The notes under the pieces were generated by a model. The model was not told the origin of the DNA. It saw only the letters and a list, made by a program, of their open reading frames with translations, and searched no databases. Made by a program: the position numbers and the translations under genes. A stretch of DNA of 64,000 bases from NCBI GenBank assembly GCA_014607495.2, contig CP053165.1:4706906-4770905 (forward strand), in the 5' to 3' direction. This stretch comes from Carposina sasakii (taxonomy: Eukaryota; Arthropoda; Insecta; Lepidoptera; Carposinidae). Below, piece after piece: positions 23,372 through 34,960 of this stretch (position 1 is the stretch's first letter; each line of letters starts with the position of its first letter).

Positions 23372-25327
23372 ATGATATATTTGAGAAAAATAATCCTTTT
23401 GTCGGCTCGTCAGGTTCGATATATAGCAGTTGCATTTGTTATCTGCATCTGCTGCATTGGCAGGTTCCTGAATTCTAGTAAAGACATACAAATAGTGAAT
23501 AAAGTGAATGTTTCTGAAGCAAACGATGATAATGATTTGCATCAAAACACGAAGAAATATATCATACAAACTAAGGGTTGCACAATCCCTGCACTAAAAC
23601 CTTTTGATGACAGCATTATGGATTTTGTTAACATAGAAATTCCTAAACATGTGCGTTCATGTCTTGATGCCCGTTTAGCTTTACTTAACTACAATAAGAC
23701 ACACATATGGATCAATCAAACTAATATAAACAACTACGTTGTAAACAACACCAAACATAATTTAATATGTTGCTATAAATATTTTTACAGACCTAATTAT
23801 GTTCAGAATATTAATTCGAGAAATGTAGATGGTCGTGTAGTTTACTCCAAGAAATGCAAATATTTCACAGATGTCATAAAAGTTAATCACGAGTTTGTAC
23901 GAGTTTCATGCAAGACTAAACAGAAAAAAATTTATACTCAATTCTTTCCATTTGCTATCAGAAAAAAGTTTTTAGTACATGAGGACGAGACACCAAGAAA
24001 TAATACTAACAATGCGACTAGTTTCAACATTCTGATAGTAGGAATCGATTCAGTTTCAAGGCTTAATTTCCATAGAACTATGCCTCGAACCTTAGATTAT
24101 CTAAGAAGCAAATCTGCAATAGAGCTTATTGGTTTTAATAAAGTTGCGGACAATAGTTTCCCCAATTTAATACCAATGTTGTTAGGCCAATCTGAAGATG
24201 AGTTAAAAAAAACTTGTGTTCCATACACAATGGCGACATTTGACAACTGCCCGTTCATCTGGGAGGCATTTAAGCGCTCTGGGTATTACACAGCTATTGC
24301 CGAAGACACTAGCTTATCTGGAAATTTCAATTATTTAAGAGGGGGTTTCGCTAAATCACCGACTGATTATTACTTTCATACATTCATTAACCAGCCATTA
24401 AAAGTAAAAAATAAGATATGCCTTAATGACAAATTTACTTACCAGTATCTTTTAGATTACATAGTTGATTTAACAAAAGTGCTAAGTCAAAACAGGTTGT
24501 TTGGTTTTTTTTGGGAAATGACTTTGTCTCATGATTATTTAAATACCCCTAAAATAATGGATGCAGATTATGTCGAGTTCTTGAAAAGATTAGATGATTC
24601 TAATTATTTAAATGAAACTTTGTTGTTTTTAGTCAGTGACCACGGTTATAGATTTGGGGGAATACAATATACCAAACAAGGGCGACTCGAATCAAATTTG
24701 CCGTTCGTTTTTGTACTTTTACCAAAGTTGTTTAAAGAAATATACAGCAAAGCTTATGCTAACCTTAAATTAAATAGTAAAAGATTGACTACCCCATTTG
24801 ACATCTACGAAACCCTAGCTGATTTAGTTGACCTAAAAACCATTGAAAATAAGTCAATTATTTCTAGAAGTAGTAAAATGTATGCAAGGGGCAGGGGAAT
24901 AAGTTTATTTTTGCCTGTGCCACGTAACCGGACATGTGAAACAGCACACATTGCTGACCACTGGTGTTCTTGCCACGAGGAAACCAAGGTGTCTATTACG
25001 AATCCCGCAGTTCAAGAGGGAGCTAAACACTTAATTAGCCATATTAATTCTTTATTTAAAAAATACCCTCAATGCGAAAAACTAGTCATGATACGAATTA
25101 TTGAAGCAATGAAGTTTATTGATAGAGGCCGTAGAAAGAAAAATGAATTCATGGAATATATAATTAAGATACAAGTTAGTCCTGGAGATGGGGTGTTTGA
25201 AGGTACTATGCGCAAAAGCACCGATGGCTGGACTGTTTCAGGCACAGTCACTAGATTAAACCTTTACGGCACACAGAGTCACTGCGTGCAATACCCGCTA
25301 CTAAAACTATATTGTTATTGTAAGTAG
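23372..25327 (+). CDS. DUF229 family protein, sulfatase/alkaline-phosphatase-like fold (tandem copy 2)
   Basis: This is a 651-residue paralogue of the gene 4.1 kb upstream, in the same orientation and with the same predicted exon structure. Residues about 17-33 form the single membrane or signal-anchor segment. GIDSVSR is at 224-230, DNSFPNLIPMLLG at 260-272, YLRGGF at 321-326 and VSDHG at 421-425. TPFDIYETL is at 474-482 and CETAHIADHWCSCHE at 522-536. From the first motif onward the spacing is the same as in gene 1 (offset of 10 residues), and all putative metal-binding motifs are kept, so both copies may be functional. The N-terminal third is the most divergent part. Substrate and physiological role are unknown. 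It could be a secreted hydrolase or a non-catalytic member of the fold. An AATAAA near 25732 is one possible polyadenylation signal. Confidence 0.93.
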   Translation: MIYLRKIILLSARQVRYIAVAFVICICCIGRFLNSSKDIQIVNKVNVSEANDDNDLHQNTKKYIIQTKGCTIPALKPFDDSIMDFVNIEIPKHVRSCLDARLALLNYNKTHIWINQTNINNYVVNNTKHNLICCYKYFYRPNYVQNINSRNVDGRVVYSKKCKYFTDVIKVNHEFVRVSCKTKQKKIYTQFFPFAIRKKFLVHEDETPRNNTNNATSFNILIVGIDSVSRLNFHRTMPRTLDYLRSKSAIELIGFNKVADNSFPNLIPMLLGQSEDELKKTCVPYTMATFDNCPFIWEAFKRSGYYTAIAEDTSLSGNFNYLRGGFAKSPTDYYFHTFINQPLKVKNKICLNDKFTYQYLLDYIVDLTKVLSQNRLFGFFWEMTLSHDYLNTPKIMDADYVEFLKRLDDSNYLNETLLFLVSDHGYRFGGIQYTKQGRLESNLPFVFVLLPKLFKEIYSKAYANLKLNSKRLTTPFDIYETLADLVDLKTIENKSIISRSSKMYARGRGISLFLPVPRNRTCETAHIADHWCSCHEETKVSITNPAVQEGAKHLISHINSLFKKYPQCEKLVMIRIIEAMKFIDRGRRKKNEFMEYIIKIQVSPGDGVFEGTMRKSTDGWTVSGTVTRLNLYGTQSHCVQYPLLKLYCYCK

Positions 25328-28300
25328 TAAAATAGTATTTTCCTAATTGTTTATTTTGTTTCGAGTCCCTTGCAAAATATTATAATTTTCTTTTATATAG
25401 TCATCATATGTTCTACTACCGAATTTAAAGTATGTAGCTGTATTTAATACCTAAATACATAAAAGTTAGCAATGGTATGTTAAGTGCAATACCATAATGA
25501 AATGAATTGCTTGAGTAGAGTACCTTCTCTAAATAATATAAGTGAATTGACTAAAAGATTCAAAACTTTATTACTTGTAAATAGAGTTGGAAATAGCAAT
25601 ACAGATGTACCTACTGTGTAGGAATTAATGGAGTCCCAATGGACTAGATTCCCTGTTGTGAACCCAGTTTATGGCATGACCGTAAATTGTTTTATTTTCT
25701 TGTTTTTATAAATATAAGAAGTGTTTTTGAAAATAAATATAGGTTCTATTTCTATTTATTCATAGCATTCTACTAAGCAGTATAAGTATTCTGTGTAAAA
25801 AGTTTTTAAAATGGATAAGTAGGTACCTACTTACTTACTAGTACTTCCTACTAGTACTTCAGTGAATGTCCGTGAGACACCAACTGAAGTAAAGTTTCAA
25901 TAACTTTTTTGTGTTGAAAGTAAATTCTCCTCTGATTTTATTTTAAAGCGAGTTTATATATTACTAGATACTTAGGTGGTCCGCAAGTCATCGTCAGGAA
26001 CCTGACAATTAGCGTCCAAAAAGTAATGGAATGTTGATGAATCAATAAATTGTAAAAAGGCTGAAGATAAAAAAGGTGAGCTTTCATATCAATGGTATTA
26101 TTCATAAATATAAAGATCATTTAATTAGTCAAGAAAAAAAGGTTGAGTTGCCCCAACATAAACCTACACGTTCTAATTTTCATGTGAGCTTTATATTGTT
26201 TTCAGTCCGAATCATGTTTTATGTAGGTATGACTGTATATAAATCCAAATCATGTCCGTACGAAGCCAGATTTAAAGTATTAATGTACTTACATGACCTC
26301 TCGCCCTCGTAAAGCTATTCATCTTTTTAATTGCGTCAACGGAAATTGTGACGAAGAATTTTGTCTGAAGACCGCGGTGCACATTGGGCCAAAGATCTGG
26401 ATTAGCTGTTGGACCAGTATATCGGACCGCTGTTTACACATCTGAATACGGTATGATAAGCGCGTCGAGTACCTCTGATATGTGCACGGAAAACTGACAA
26501 CAGATGTGTCGCCAACTATAAGCCAACTGCCAATATACCGCCAACTGCCCTAGTACTCATATTGGGTACAGTACTGGCCCAGCGTAGCTCAATGTGTACA
26601 TCACCCAAAAATTTCCTTGTCACTCTAATTTCGCGTACATTTTTTCGATCAACTTTTTTACTAACATTTTAATATGTATAATAAAGAGTAAGAAACATTG
26701 GAGGTAACTTTAAAAATGTACGTAAGTATGAGATGGTTTCAATGAGTGTAAAACAGAAGGAAGTCGGTACTACTGAGGATAACTTTGAGCACACTGCACA
26801 TTTACTTATTAATTTTATTAACTCATACAAAATTACGTCTTACGAAATTCCACACATGTTTTGCTGACATCATAGCCATCCTTGTTTTGTACGACACATG
26901 TGGGCTTATTAAAAAAAAAACAATAAATCCAGTCCACTTACATAATAATATTGAGGGAATTTATATGCGCCATATTTTTAATGTTGCCAGTTAAAACTAT
27001 CGTAAAATGAATGCTCTAAATATCTTATTGGCCATAAACTTAAAGACAATAAGTGTGTGGTTAAACTTTCTATTATATGAGATGAGGTCACATGCATGCC
27101 TGATGGTGCTTTTGCATTATAAGGGAATCTTATACTATAAGGTGAATCATACAGAATCAAATAATGAATGACTGAAAGTTTATCGAAAATATTTTCACTT
27201 AACAGTCAAAGGAGTTGTATTGTATAATTAGATTAGCTTTTATATCTTTTATAAGGTAATGGGTAAACTTAATGGATATTTCACGAATAAATACCATTAC
27301 CCTGATGTAACTGTTGCCTTTAATTTAATGCATTCCTTAATTAGCTGACGAAACAAAACGCACGTGCGCGACGAGTACAATATTTCACTACATTTTGGAC
27401 TTGCTTACATTAAAGTTTTGAACAAAACGCTTTGTATTACAATGACGTAACCGAACGCGCCTAATTTCGAAAATAGAACGAACTCTTTGTTCGTTTATAG
27501 AAAAAAGTCCGTTGGCTTCTGTTTTTGAAGTCCCATAACAATGGATCGTATTGAGCATGTATTGGTTATTAATCATCTGGGATTAGCTTAAAACGACAAA
27601 GGTAGGTATTTGTTAAAATAAATACATAACGTAATGGAATATATATTATTTTATGTACCCAATAAATTTAAAAGTAGATATACGTAATATTAAAAAGGCG
27701 GATTGTTCTTAAGCAATTTCTCTTTCAGCAATTCATCGGTAATGCTCAAACCAAATCTGTACCAATTTTTTTAATGTTAATGTAATATATTTATTTCTTA
27801 TGGTTTATTTATTATATTTTGCTTTGCATTTATCAAAAATTTCGATGTTTTTTCATCAAAAATTTGACACAGGTCCATAATCTAAAGCGCCATGCGCAGT
27901 ACTACCAAATAGTAAGTTACCAAACGAGCATGGAAAGTCGGAAATTTTTCTAGAATTTAGTTTTTTGATAATTTACTATTTTTATGAATGAAGTGAAACC
28001 TAAATTTTAGAAGGTTCCCTGTAGTAATTAAAAAGGGATATTTCTATGTAAAAATTGTTTGGAAAGTCAGAAATTTAATTATCAAACTATTTATTTTAGA
28101 TTTTACATTGAGTTTTTTTGAGATAATATTTTATCGAGAAAAGTATACACTATCGTGTAACGAATTAGCACATTCCTTAGACAATATCTTTAAGTATGTC
28201 AGGACATATGAAACGCAATGTATTTTCAAGTTTAAAATTGCATTTATCAAAGTTCTCTTTTAGAAAGTCGGTTAAACAATTTGGTCCCGGGAACGAGTGT

Positions 28301-28650
28301 AATTTCCGGTTTAGAGGAGACGTTTTGTCAGGCACAGAACAGCGGACATATTTATTATGCGTTATTTATATGTTGGCCCTATCTTGTGGGATTTGTCCCA
28401 CTGTGCAGGGAATTTTATCCGTAGTATAAGCATAGATAACATATGACAGGGCTGTGTTACCTAAATGGGGTCGCCAAAACTAACACACATACTATATTTT
28501 GTGATGAAATGAGTTCATACCATTTATTCTCATAGCCAGGAATTGACAACGGTCCTAGACATTGTCAACGAGCCAAATTGATGTGTTTTATTTGAGGTTT
28601 TATTAGGTACCTGAAACAAAAAAAAAACAGATTAAGAAAGAAAAAAAAAA
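25328..28650. other. Gene-free stretch downstream of the DUF229 pair
   Basis: The first 400 bases are probably 3' untranslated sequence of gene 2. Beyond this I see no gene and no clear repeat structure, only AT-rich sequence. Confidence 0.5.
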
Positions 28651-28790
28651 TCTTTCACGATTGGTTTGCTGGAAGAAATCTCTCTTAGAGATAAGCACGC
28701 CTTTGTACATTTTCTTTGTCATAAACTTTATTTGTGAAAACTTTGATGTGTACAATAAAGCACAGTCCACTGCTGGACGTAGGCTTACAT
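28651..28790 (+). repeat. LINE 3'-end fragment, family H copy 1
   Basis: GGTTTGCTGGAAGAAATCTC, then AGAGATAAGCACGCC, TTGTACAT and a terminal GTACAATAAAG match the block at 50568-50665. This pattern is familiar from the 3' ends of lepidopteran non-LTR retrotransposons, with AATAAAG as the element's own polyadenylation signal. A 24-bp piece of the 18043 repeat (CAGTCCACTGCTGGACGTAG) follows at 28764. Confidence 0.6.
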
Positions 28791-31700
28791 AAAATAAATA
28801 AGAAATAAATTTATCAACAATTATTATTTATTGGACAAAAAAACAGCTGATAATGATTATATTATTGTACTACAACAAATAAAAACTTCTATTCTAAAAG
28901 TAAGTGAATTGCAGGATTTTATTGCGATAGACAAATGTCGATAAGTCCGCCTCCCCACGCCCCTCGCAATTACTTACAGTGCATTGCGAATTGACCCTTA
29001 TCTCAAATTGCGAGCATTCTGACACAACTTACAGACGTTGACAGTTCTTGCTTAGTCTCGAACCCAATCAACTAAATTAAGTTTAGAATGTCTTATCTGG
29101 ACCATACACGATAATTAAAGCATAAGATAGTTTTAAAATCTGATTAACAATAATCTATCCCTTTTTTCTATTTACTGTTTAGAAACAGATGCAAAAATGA
29201 GATTGTATTATCTACAACAAAATTTTTCATACCAACTTTTCAAGGTTCTTATTTTTAATATTTGAGTATCGAATCCCTAAATCGCATCGGCTGCGGCTGT
29301 TGTATTTTTTTTGTTGCTAAAATGTTGTGTTTTCTTACTCTTACTCAGTTTTAAAACTTGAACCTCCGATCCGTAGCAATATCACAAATTATGTTTTCCT
29401 ACCTAAATCATTTATCAAGTCAACTTTTCTATTTCGCTAAGTCTCGACAGAGCACCAAATAAGTCCCGGCCCATAATTTGTTTTCAAAGCACCACGCGCT
29501 ATCCCTTATCTAAATTTCATCTGAAGAAGTCACAGAATCCCACATGTGCGATCGATAGACCGATAGCAATGTTGTCGAATGCGATTCTATTTATATCGAC
29601 ACGTCCGATAACCGTAATAGGGCCGTATCGTATCTGATGCTATTGAAAGTATCGCGTGTTATTTTTTTTCTTTGTCATTTCAACGATTTGAATACCCATT
29701 CAATTTTCTTTGTTCGTAGATAAATAACTATACGGTTATAAAACTGCTTATACCATTATTTTGCCCTATTAAACGAAAAATCGAGCCATTAATTATTTTA
29801 TCTTGTCTGGTGAAGATATTTTTTTTAGTTTTTTTTGCAAATTAGAAGGCTTAGGGGTAGTAATAATTACATGTAGGTACTATTCCATTTCAAGGAGTCA
29901 AACGAATGAAATTAGTTGGATAAAGCGCAAGAAAAAATTGTACACTTTTACTATCGGCCGTTGGTGCTCTGCCTACCGCGTAAGAGATACAGGATTGTAT
30001 GTATGTATATTTTACTATGGAATTGAGTTATTATTGACTTTGTTTCTTCTAACAGGTAGGTTACGTATTGTAACATACGTTATTTATTTCTGGAAACCTA
30101 TAAGAATCACTGTTTTTTATACACAAGGTATCGACTTACTCAAGTGAAGCAGGGTTCCGTATTTCAATTTTCCACTTGGTTAGCTTTTGGATGATTTAGA
30201 TAAGCCGCGGGGTTTCGCCAACGGAGCCCCCACAAGTACATAGATATTGACCGTGATGGATGAGTTTGGAACTTTTGTTTGCGTTATAATTGACCGAAGT
30301 TTTTGCCAATATACACACCTACCGAAATTGTAAATCTAAGAAGATTATTTCAGTCCAAATTGAAATGTTTGACTGCTGCATAAAGTTCCATCGAATAAGA
30401 CTCGGCTATTCCATTGAAATTCTAAAAATGATTTAATTGCTCCCCTTCAATCCAAGCCGCCATAAACGTAATCAAAGGAATTTTACCGCCGCGTCACATT
30501 CCAAAAACTCAATAAAAGCGGCCATTTGTATTTTCTTTCAACGTCTCATTTCGGGACAATACGCCTAATGTAATGCCACAAATGAATACGGAATTCCGGC
30601 GGCGCGGGGATTCCGTAAAACTAGGGAGAGTTTGCGCGAGTGTGGCAACACCGGAACCAGAGACAAAGTGAATCAAGCCGAGGCGGACATGGCCGGATTA
30701 ATTCGTTAGACAGCTAACTTTCACGGTGAAAAATAAAAATAGACGGCCCAATAATCGCTTTTGTCCCATTCCGGGTAATTTGCTATTTCCGATTGTGGGT
30801 ACATTTTGAAGCTTTCGTTCATTCATTTCGTTCATTTTACGATGTTCCTTTGTCTTCAATTGTAGTGATTTAGTCCCACTGTGTGCTCGCGCGATGTTAA
30901 GATTTAGTACTACTGTGTAAAAGCTTTCTACCGAATGAAATGGGGATTAGTTAATTTCACGACTTGAAATATTGTATTTTAAATAGTACCTGTAGTACAG
31001 TGGACATTATCTTTCATGTAGTACCTACCTAAAGGTAATATTTATGCATATATATAAACATAAGAAATAAAGGTATTTCTATATACTTACTTAAATCTTA
31101 TTGCTTTAATTTTCTATCCATACTGACTTTATTTCATAGGTAAAATTTAAAAGCTATGCAAATTTATAAAATTTATAAATTACTGGAAGGTAATTATAAT
31201 TTATAGCAATAAAGAGTTAATATACTGTAAATTATATTGATTGCAGCCAATTTTAATTACTGTAGATAATTACTAGATGAAGTAGGTAGAGTAATCACAA
31301 ACTTTTATTTACGCTTCATAACGCTATCGTTACGTTACGTTAGCGTTATGGCGCTATCGTTACGTTACGCAGAAAACATTATAGTTTTCATGATGTGATG
31401 ATTACGTTACTTTCCGTGAAAAATTAGGCGCTTGCTGGATGCTTAGACAAAGTAACATCGTATCATTTTGACGTTTTTTAACTCTCCCACCAATAGCGCT
31501 TAGAATGCATCACGGAGTTTGACTAACGCATGAAAATGAAAGCTTCTTATTGGAGCTTCGATGAATAACCTCTATCGTATCAATCGAGAAATAATGTTAT
31601 CTACTTTATCTAAGCTCTCTGCAATATTGTACAATTTCATACTAACTTCGAATGTATGAAAATGCTAGTCATACATCAAAAACAGAGCGTTCGAGTGCTC

Positions 31701-31851
31701 TTTTCAAAGCATGTTTTCCATTAAGTCGCTGTGACGCGACGCTTACCCTTTCTTAAGGCCACATTCACACTGGCGTTCCATTCAATTTTGATGGAGTATC
31801 GCCCCGATCCCGCCACTATTTTTCCCTCCCAGAAAATATAATAAGCGGGTT
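28791..31851. other. Gene-free stretch upstream of the DIRS element
   Basis: No gene is supported. A 114-codon open frame at 29803-30147 has no recognisable motif and lies in ordinary AT-rich DNA. GC-richer sequence occurs around 30590-30700. Short repeats of GCTATCGTTACGTTACG occur at about 31321 and 31352. Confidence 0.5.
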
Positions 31852-32012
31852 ATTATATTTCGTACGTTTCATTCTTTGATATATTTTTAACACATGTAGT
31901 ACTTTTATTGTACTGGCAACTTCGCACAATTTCAGAGTGGGTAATTCGAAAACAGAACTACCCTACAACCTACGACACTATTCCTAGTCTACCGATAATT
32001 TCCTTCATTCTT
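31852..32012 (+). repeat. Left inverted terminal repeat of the DIRS element
   Basis: It starts ATTATATTTCGTACGTTTC. From GATATATTTTTAACACATG (31878) to TTCCTTCATTCTT (32012) it is identical, in reverse complement, to 36531-36665. The outer 26 bp differ from the matching part of the right repeat at two short patches, TTCG against GAG and TTT against GAA. It presumably also carries the element's promoter. Confidence 0.9.
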
Positions 32013-32105
32013 TTTTTGTGCGCGGCAACGAGCACACGTTTTCAATTCTAGTATTATAGTTTAGTTTATTCTATTTTTCAAATTTATTATCAGAGTATTA
32101 AGAAC

Positions 32106-32238
32106 ATGCCTAAACGCAAAGCTTCTAGTAAAATTAACTATTACTTAAATAAAATTAAAAAATTAAAAGAAAGCCAAAACAAGAAGCGAACTAGAGTGAT
32201 TCTTTATTCGTCATCGTCAGATTCTGAGGAAAATGAAG
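32106..32238 (+). CDS. DIRS gag, exon 1
   Basis: The ATG at 32106 opens a basic, serine-rich N-terminus (MPKRKASSK, then SSSSDSEENE) of 44 codons plus one base. It stops at a clear donor, GAAG|GTAAG (GT at 32239). If unspliced, the frame ends four codons into the intron (AAG AAA ATA TAA). Joining to 32857 creates a GAC codon and keeps the frame of the large gag exon. The predicted protein is 323 residues. No ATG lies in frame at the start of exon 2, which supports the spliced start. Confidence 0.75.
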
Positions 32239-32856
32239 GTAAGAAAATATAATGATCTCTTATTAAATATTCTTGTACACGAGTCAAAATGTTCTAAGAC
32301 AAGTTCTGTATAATTTTTTTTGTGAACTAAAATAAGCATCTTTAAGTTAACCTGGAGGATATCACAATGAGGGTATCACGAAGGTTTAACATGATGCATA
32401 AAAATTAACCGGGAGGTTGACTGCGGGTCAACACGACGGTATTCAGAATAAGCATCTTTAAGTTAACCTGGAGGATATCACAATGAGGGTATCACGAAGG
32501 TTTAACATGATGCATAAAATTAACCGGGAGGTTGACTGCGGGTCAACACGACGGTATTCAGAATAAGCATCTTTAAGTTAACCTGGAGGATATCACAATG
32601 AGGGTATCACGAAGGTTTAACATGATGCATAAAATTAACCGGGAGGTTGACTGCGGGTCAACACGACGGTATTCAGAATAAGCATCTTTAAGTTAACCTG
32701 GAGGATATCACAATGAGGGTATCACGAAGGTTTAACATGATGCAAAAAATTAACCGGGAGGTTGACTGCGGGTCAACACGACGGTATTCAGAATATAGTG
32801 TGTATAGTCAGATATTCAATGATATATAAAATAAAATTCACATATAATTGTTCTAG
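32239..32856 (+). other. Predicted spliceosomal intron inside DIRS gag
   Basis: It runs 618 bp from GTAAGAAAATA to an acceptor, ATTGTTCTAG (AG at 32855-32856). It contains the whole four-unit tandem array at 32331-32795. DIRS-type elements are known to sometimes carry real introns, possible because their transcripts are made in the nucleus. Splicing here is inferred from sites and frame continuity only. Confidence 0.7.
32331..32795 (+). repeat. Four tandem ~115-bp repeats in the DIRS gag intron
   Basis: The units start at 32331, 32447, 32562 and 32677 with AATAAGCATCTTTAAGTTAA. They are almost identical, differing mainly in the length of an A run after GATGCAT. Each unit has a short hairpin-forming GTTGAC-TGCGG-GTCAAC and two related GTTAACC/TTAACCGGGAGG-type blocks. 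Such homogeneity implies a recent expansion. Tandem arrays are not a fixed part of DIRS introns as far as I know. Confidence 0.93.
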
Positions 32857-33695
32857 ACGGAACCGCACAAGATGATGTAATTCAATACACCTCAGCAACA
32901 GAGTCCCTAGAGAAACTGGAAAATACTCCGGTAGAAGTTAATATAACCCCGGAAGCTCAAAACGAGACACCTGACCTCGACCCGGAGCTTTTATTAGCGT
33001 TGGATGATACAACGGACGAGCAACCGATGTTTGGTGAAAAAATTCACCACACTCTGGCACAACGCTGGTTGCCTATATTAGCGAAGGGACTAAATAAAGA
33101 CCCAAAGGAAAAATTGCTTAAAAAATACCAGGTACCTAAAAATCGCGATAAAAATATTCAGTTAAAGCAAGACCAATTAGGGCTTGGAATAACAGCAATT
33201 AATAAAGCCATTACATTACTCCTCCTTGGAGATGACAAGATAAAAGCAATAGAGGTACTGTCGGATAGCTGCAGGATCTTGACTGACGTACATTACATAG
33301 AAACAGAGCTCAGAACAAAACTTATAACACCTTGCCTCGATAAATCCTTTACGCCATTAATCAAAGATCATGAACGAGACAGCATGCTCTTTGGTGATAA
33401 ACTATCGGAGACCATAAAAGCCTCAAAGGCTATTTCCAGACAAGGTCTACAAATTAAGAAACCGACACATAAGACAGCACCTGCACATACAAATGGCCCA
33501 TCCACTTCAAGATCTCGCCTTCCGGGAAACGAGATTCGCCCCCTTCGTTACACATCAGGGAACAGGGGGGGGCGCGGAGGCTTTCCACGAACAACGACAT
33601 CATACAGACGCGGAGCCACATCGACGACGACACTGACACGATCTCGTGCCTACTCGAACCAGAGCAGTCAGCAGCGAGCCTACACGCGACATTAG
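32857..33695 (+). CDS. DIRS gag, exon 2
   Basis: The open frame continues from the splice acceptor to TAG at 33693-33695. The central part (GLGITAINKAITLLLLGDDK, then a Leu/Ile-rich stretch) resembles the nucleocapsid-like first protein of DIRS/PAT elements. The C-terminus is rich in Arg, Gly, Ser and Thr (RGGRGG and R/S/T runs), as expected for nucleic-acid binding, and no zinc knuckle is visible. The last 223 nt overlap the pol frame in the -1 phase. No internal stop is present, so gag looks intact. Assignment depends on position and general resemblance, not on a strong catalytic motif. Confidence 0.75.
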
Positions 33696-34762
33696 ATAAA
33701 CAGGTACATGCGGGTCGCCTGCAATATTTTTATGATAACTGGATGAAAATCACTAATAATAAATTAGTTCTTTCCTGGATAAAAAATGGCTACAAAATAC
33801 CTTTTTCGAAAAAAGTTTACCAAAATAGTGTACCCTATAGTAATAATTTTACCACAGCAGAAATGCGTGATATGTCTAAGGCAATTAACAATTTATTAGA
33901 CTTAGGCGCAATATACAAGTGTGAGCCACAGACAGATCAATTTATCTCTAAAATATTTTTAGCTCCTAAAGCCAACGGCGGCAAAAGATTTATATCTGTT
34001 ATATACCTAGACGATCTTTTATGCATCGGCCACACACATTCTGAATGTTTATATAATGTAACGGAAACAGTGGCACTACTTGAAAGCTTAGGATTTGTTA
34101 TAAATTACGAAAAAAGTTCGTTACGACCTTTACAACAGACAAAGTTTCTGGGCTTTATTTATAACACTCTTGACATGACATTATCATTACCTATGGATAA
34201 AAGATTATGTATACTAAAAATAGTTAAGAAATTTCAATCCTTACCATTATGCACTATAAAAGATCTTGCTTGTCTCATTGGTACCCTTACTGCAGCATGC
34301 CCAGCAGTTAAATACGGCTGGGTTTACACTAAACGTCTCGAGCAAATTAAATACTTAGCATTACAAATATATAAAACATACGAAGCTAAATTTCGTCCTT
34401 CATCTATAATATTGCCTGACCTAGAATGGTGGTCAAAAAATATTTTATCGACATCAACCCCATTAAAATCGAGTAGTTTTGAACTAGAGATCTTTACAGA
34501 TGCATCCAGGTCTGGCTGGGGTGCATTTTGTAAAAATCAAAGAATAAATGGGAAATGGAAAGCTAGTGAAATAAATTTTCATATTAATTTTCTAGAGTTG
34601 CTTGCAGTATTTTTTGGACTCAAATGCTTTGCACGTAATATCCGAAACTGTTCTATTTTATTACGTATTGACAACACTACGGCGTTGAGTTACGTTAATC
34701 GCATGGGTGGCATAAAGTATCCTCATCTAAATGATTTAGCGCGAGAAATTTGGCAATGGTGC

Positions 34763-34765
34763 TAG
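34763..34765 (+). other. In-frame nonsense codon in DIRS pol
   Basis: A TAG separates WQWC from KRNIWLSASY in a reading frame that otherwise continues for more than 1.4 kb. A single substitution of a Gln or Glu codon would explain it. Programmed readthrough is possible but less likely, given the other damage in this copy. Confidence 0.85.
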
Positions 34766-34960
34766 AAGCGAAATATATGGTTATCTGCTTCTTATATTAA
34801 AAGTAAAGACAATAGAGAAGCTGATGAAGAGTCCCGAAAGGTTAATACGGACATTGAGTGGACATTAACAGATGAAGTATTTAATATACTAGTAACGGAT
34901 TTAGGTAAGCCAGATATCGATTTATTCGCTTCTCGCACTAATGCCAAATGCCAAAGATAT

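Noticed and set aside
32331..32795. Tandem array as a CRISPR array or a satellite
   Set aside because: There are no unique spacers between the units and the genome is eukaryotic. The array is confined to the intron of one transposon, so it is an internal minisatellite-like repeat.
33000..33695. gag starting at a TTG codon at 33000
   Set aside because: The frame is open back to 32857, where a splice acceptor lies, and joins in phase to an ATG exon at 32106. A non-ATG start is unnecessary.
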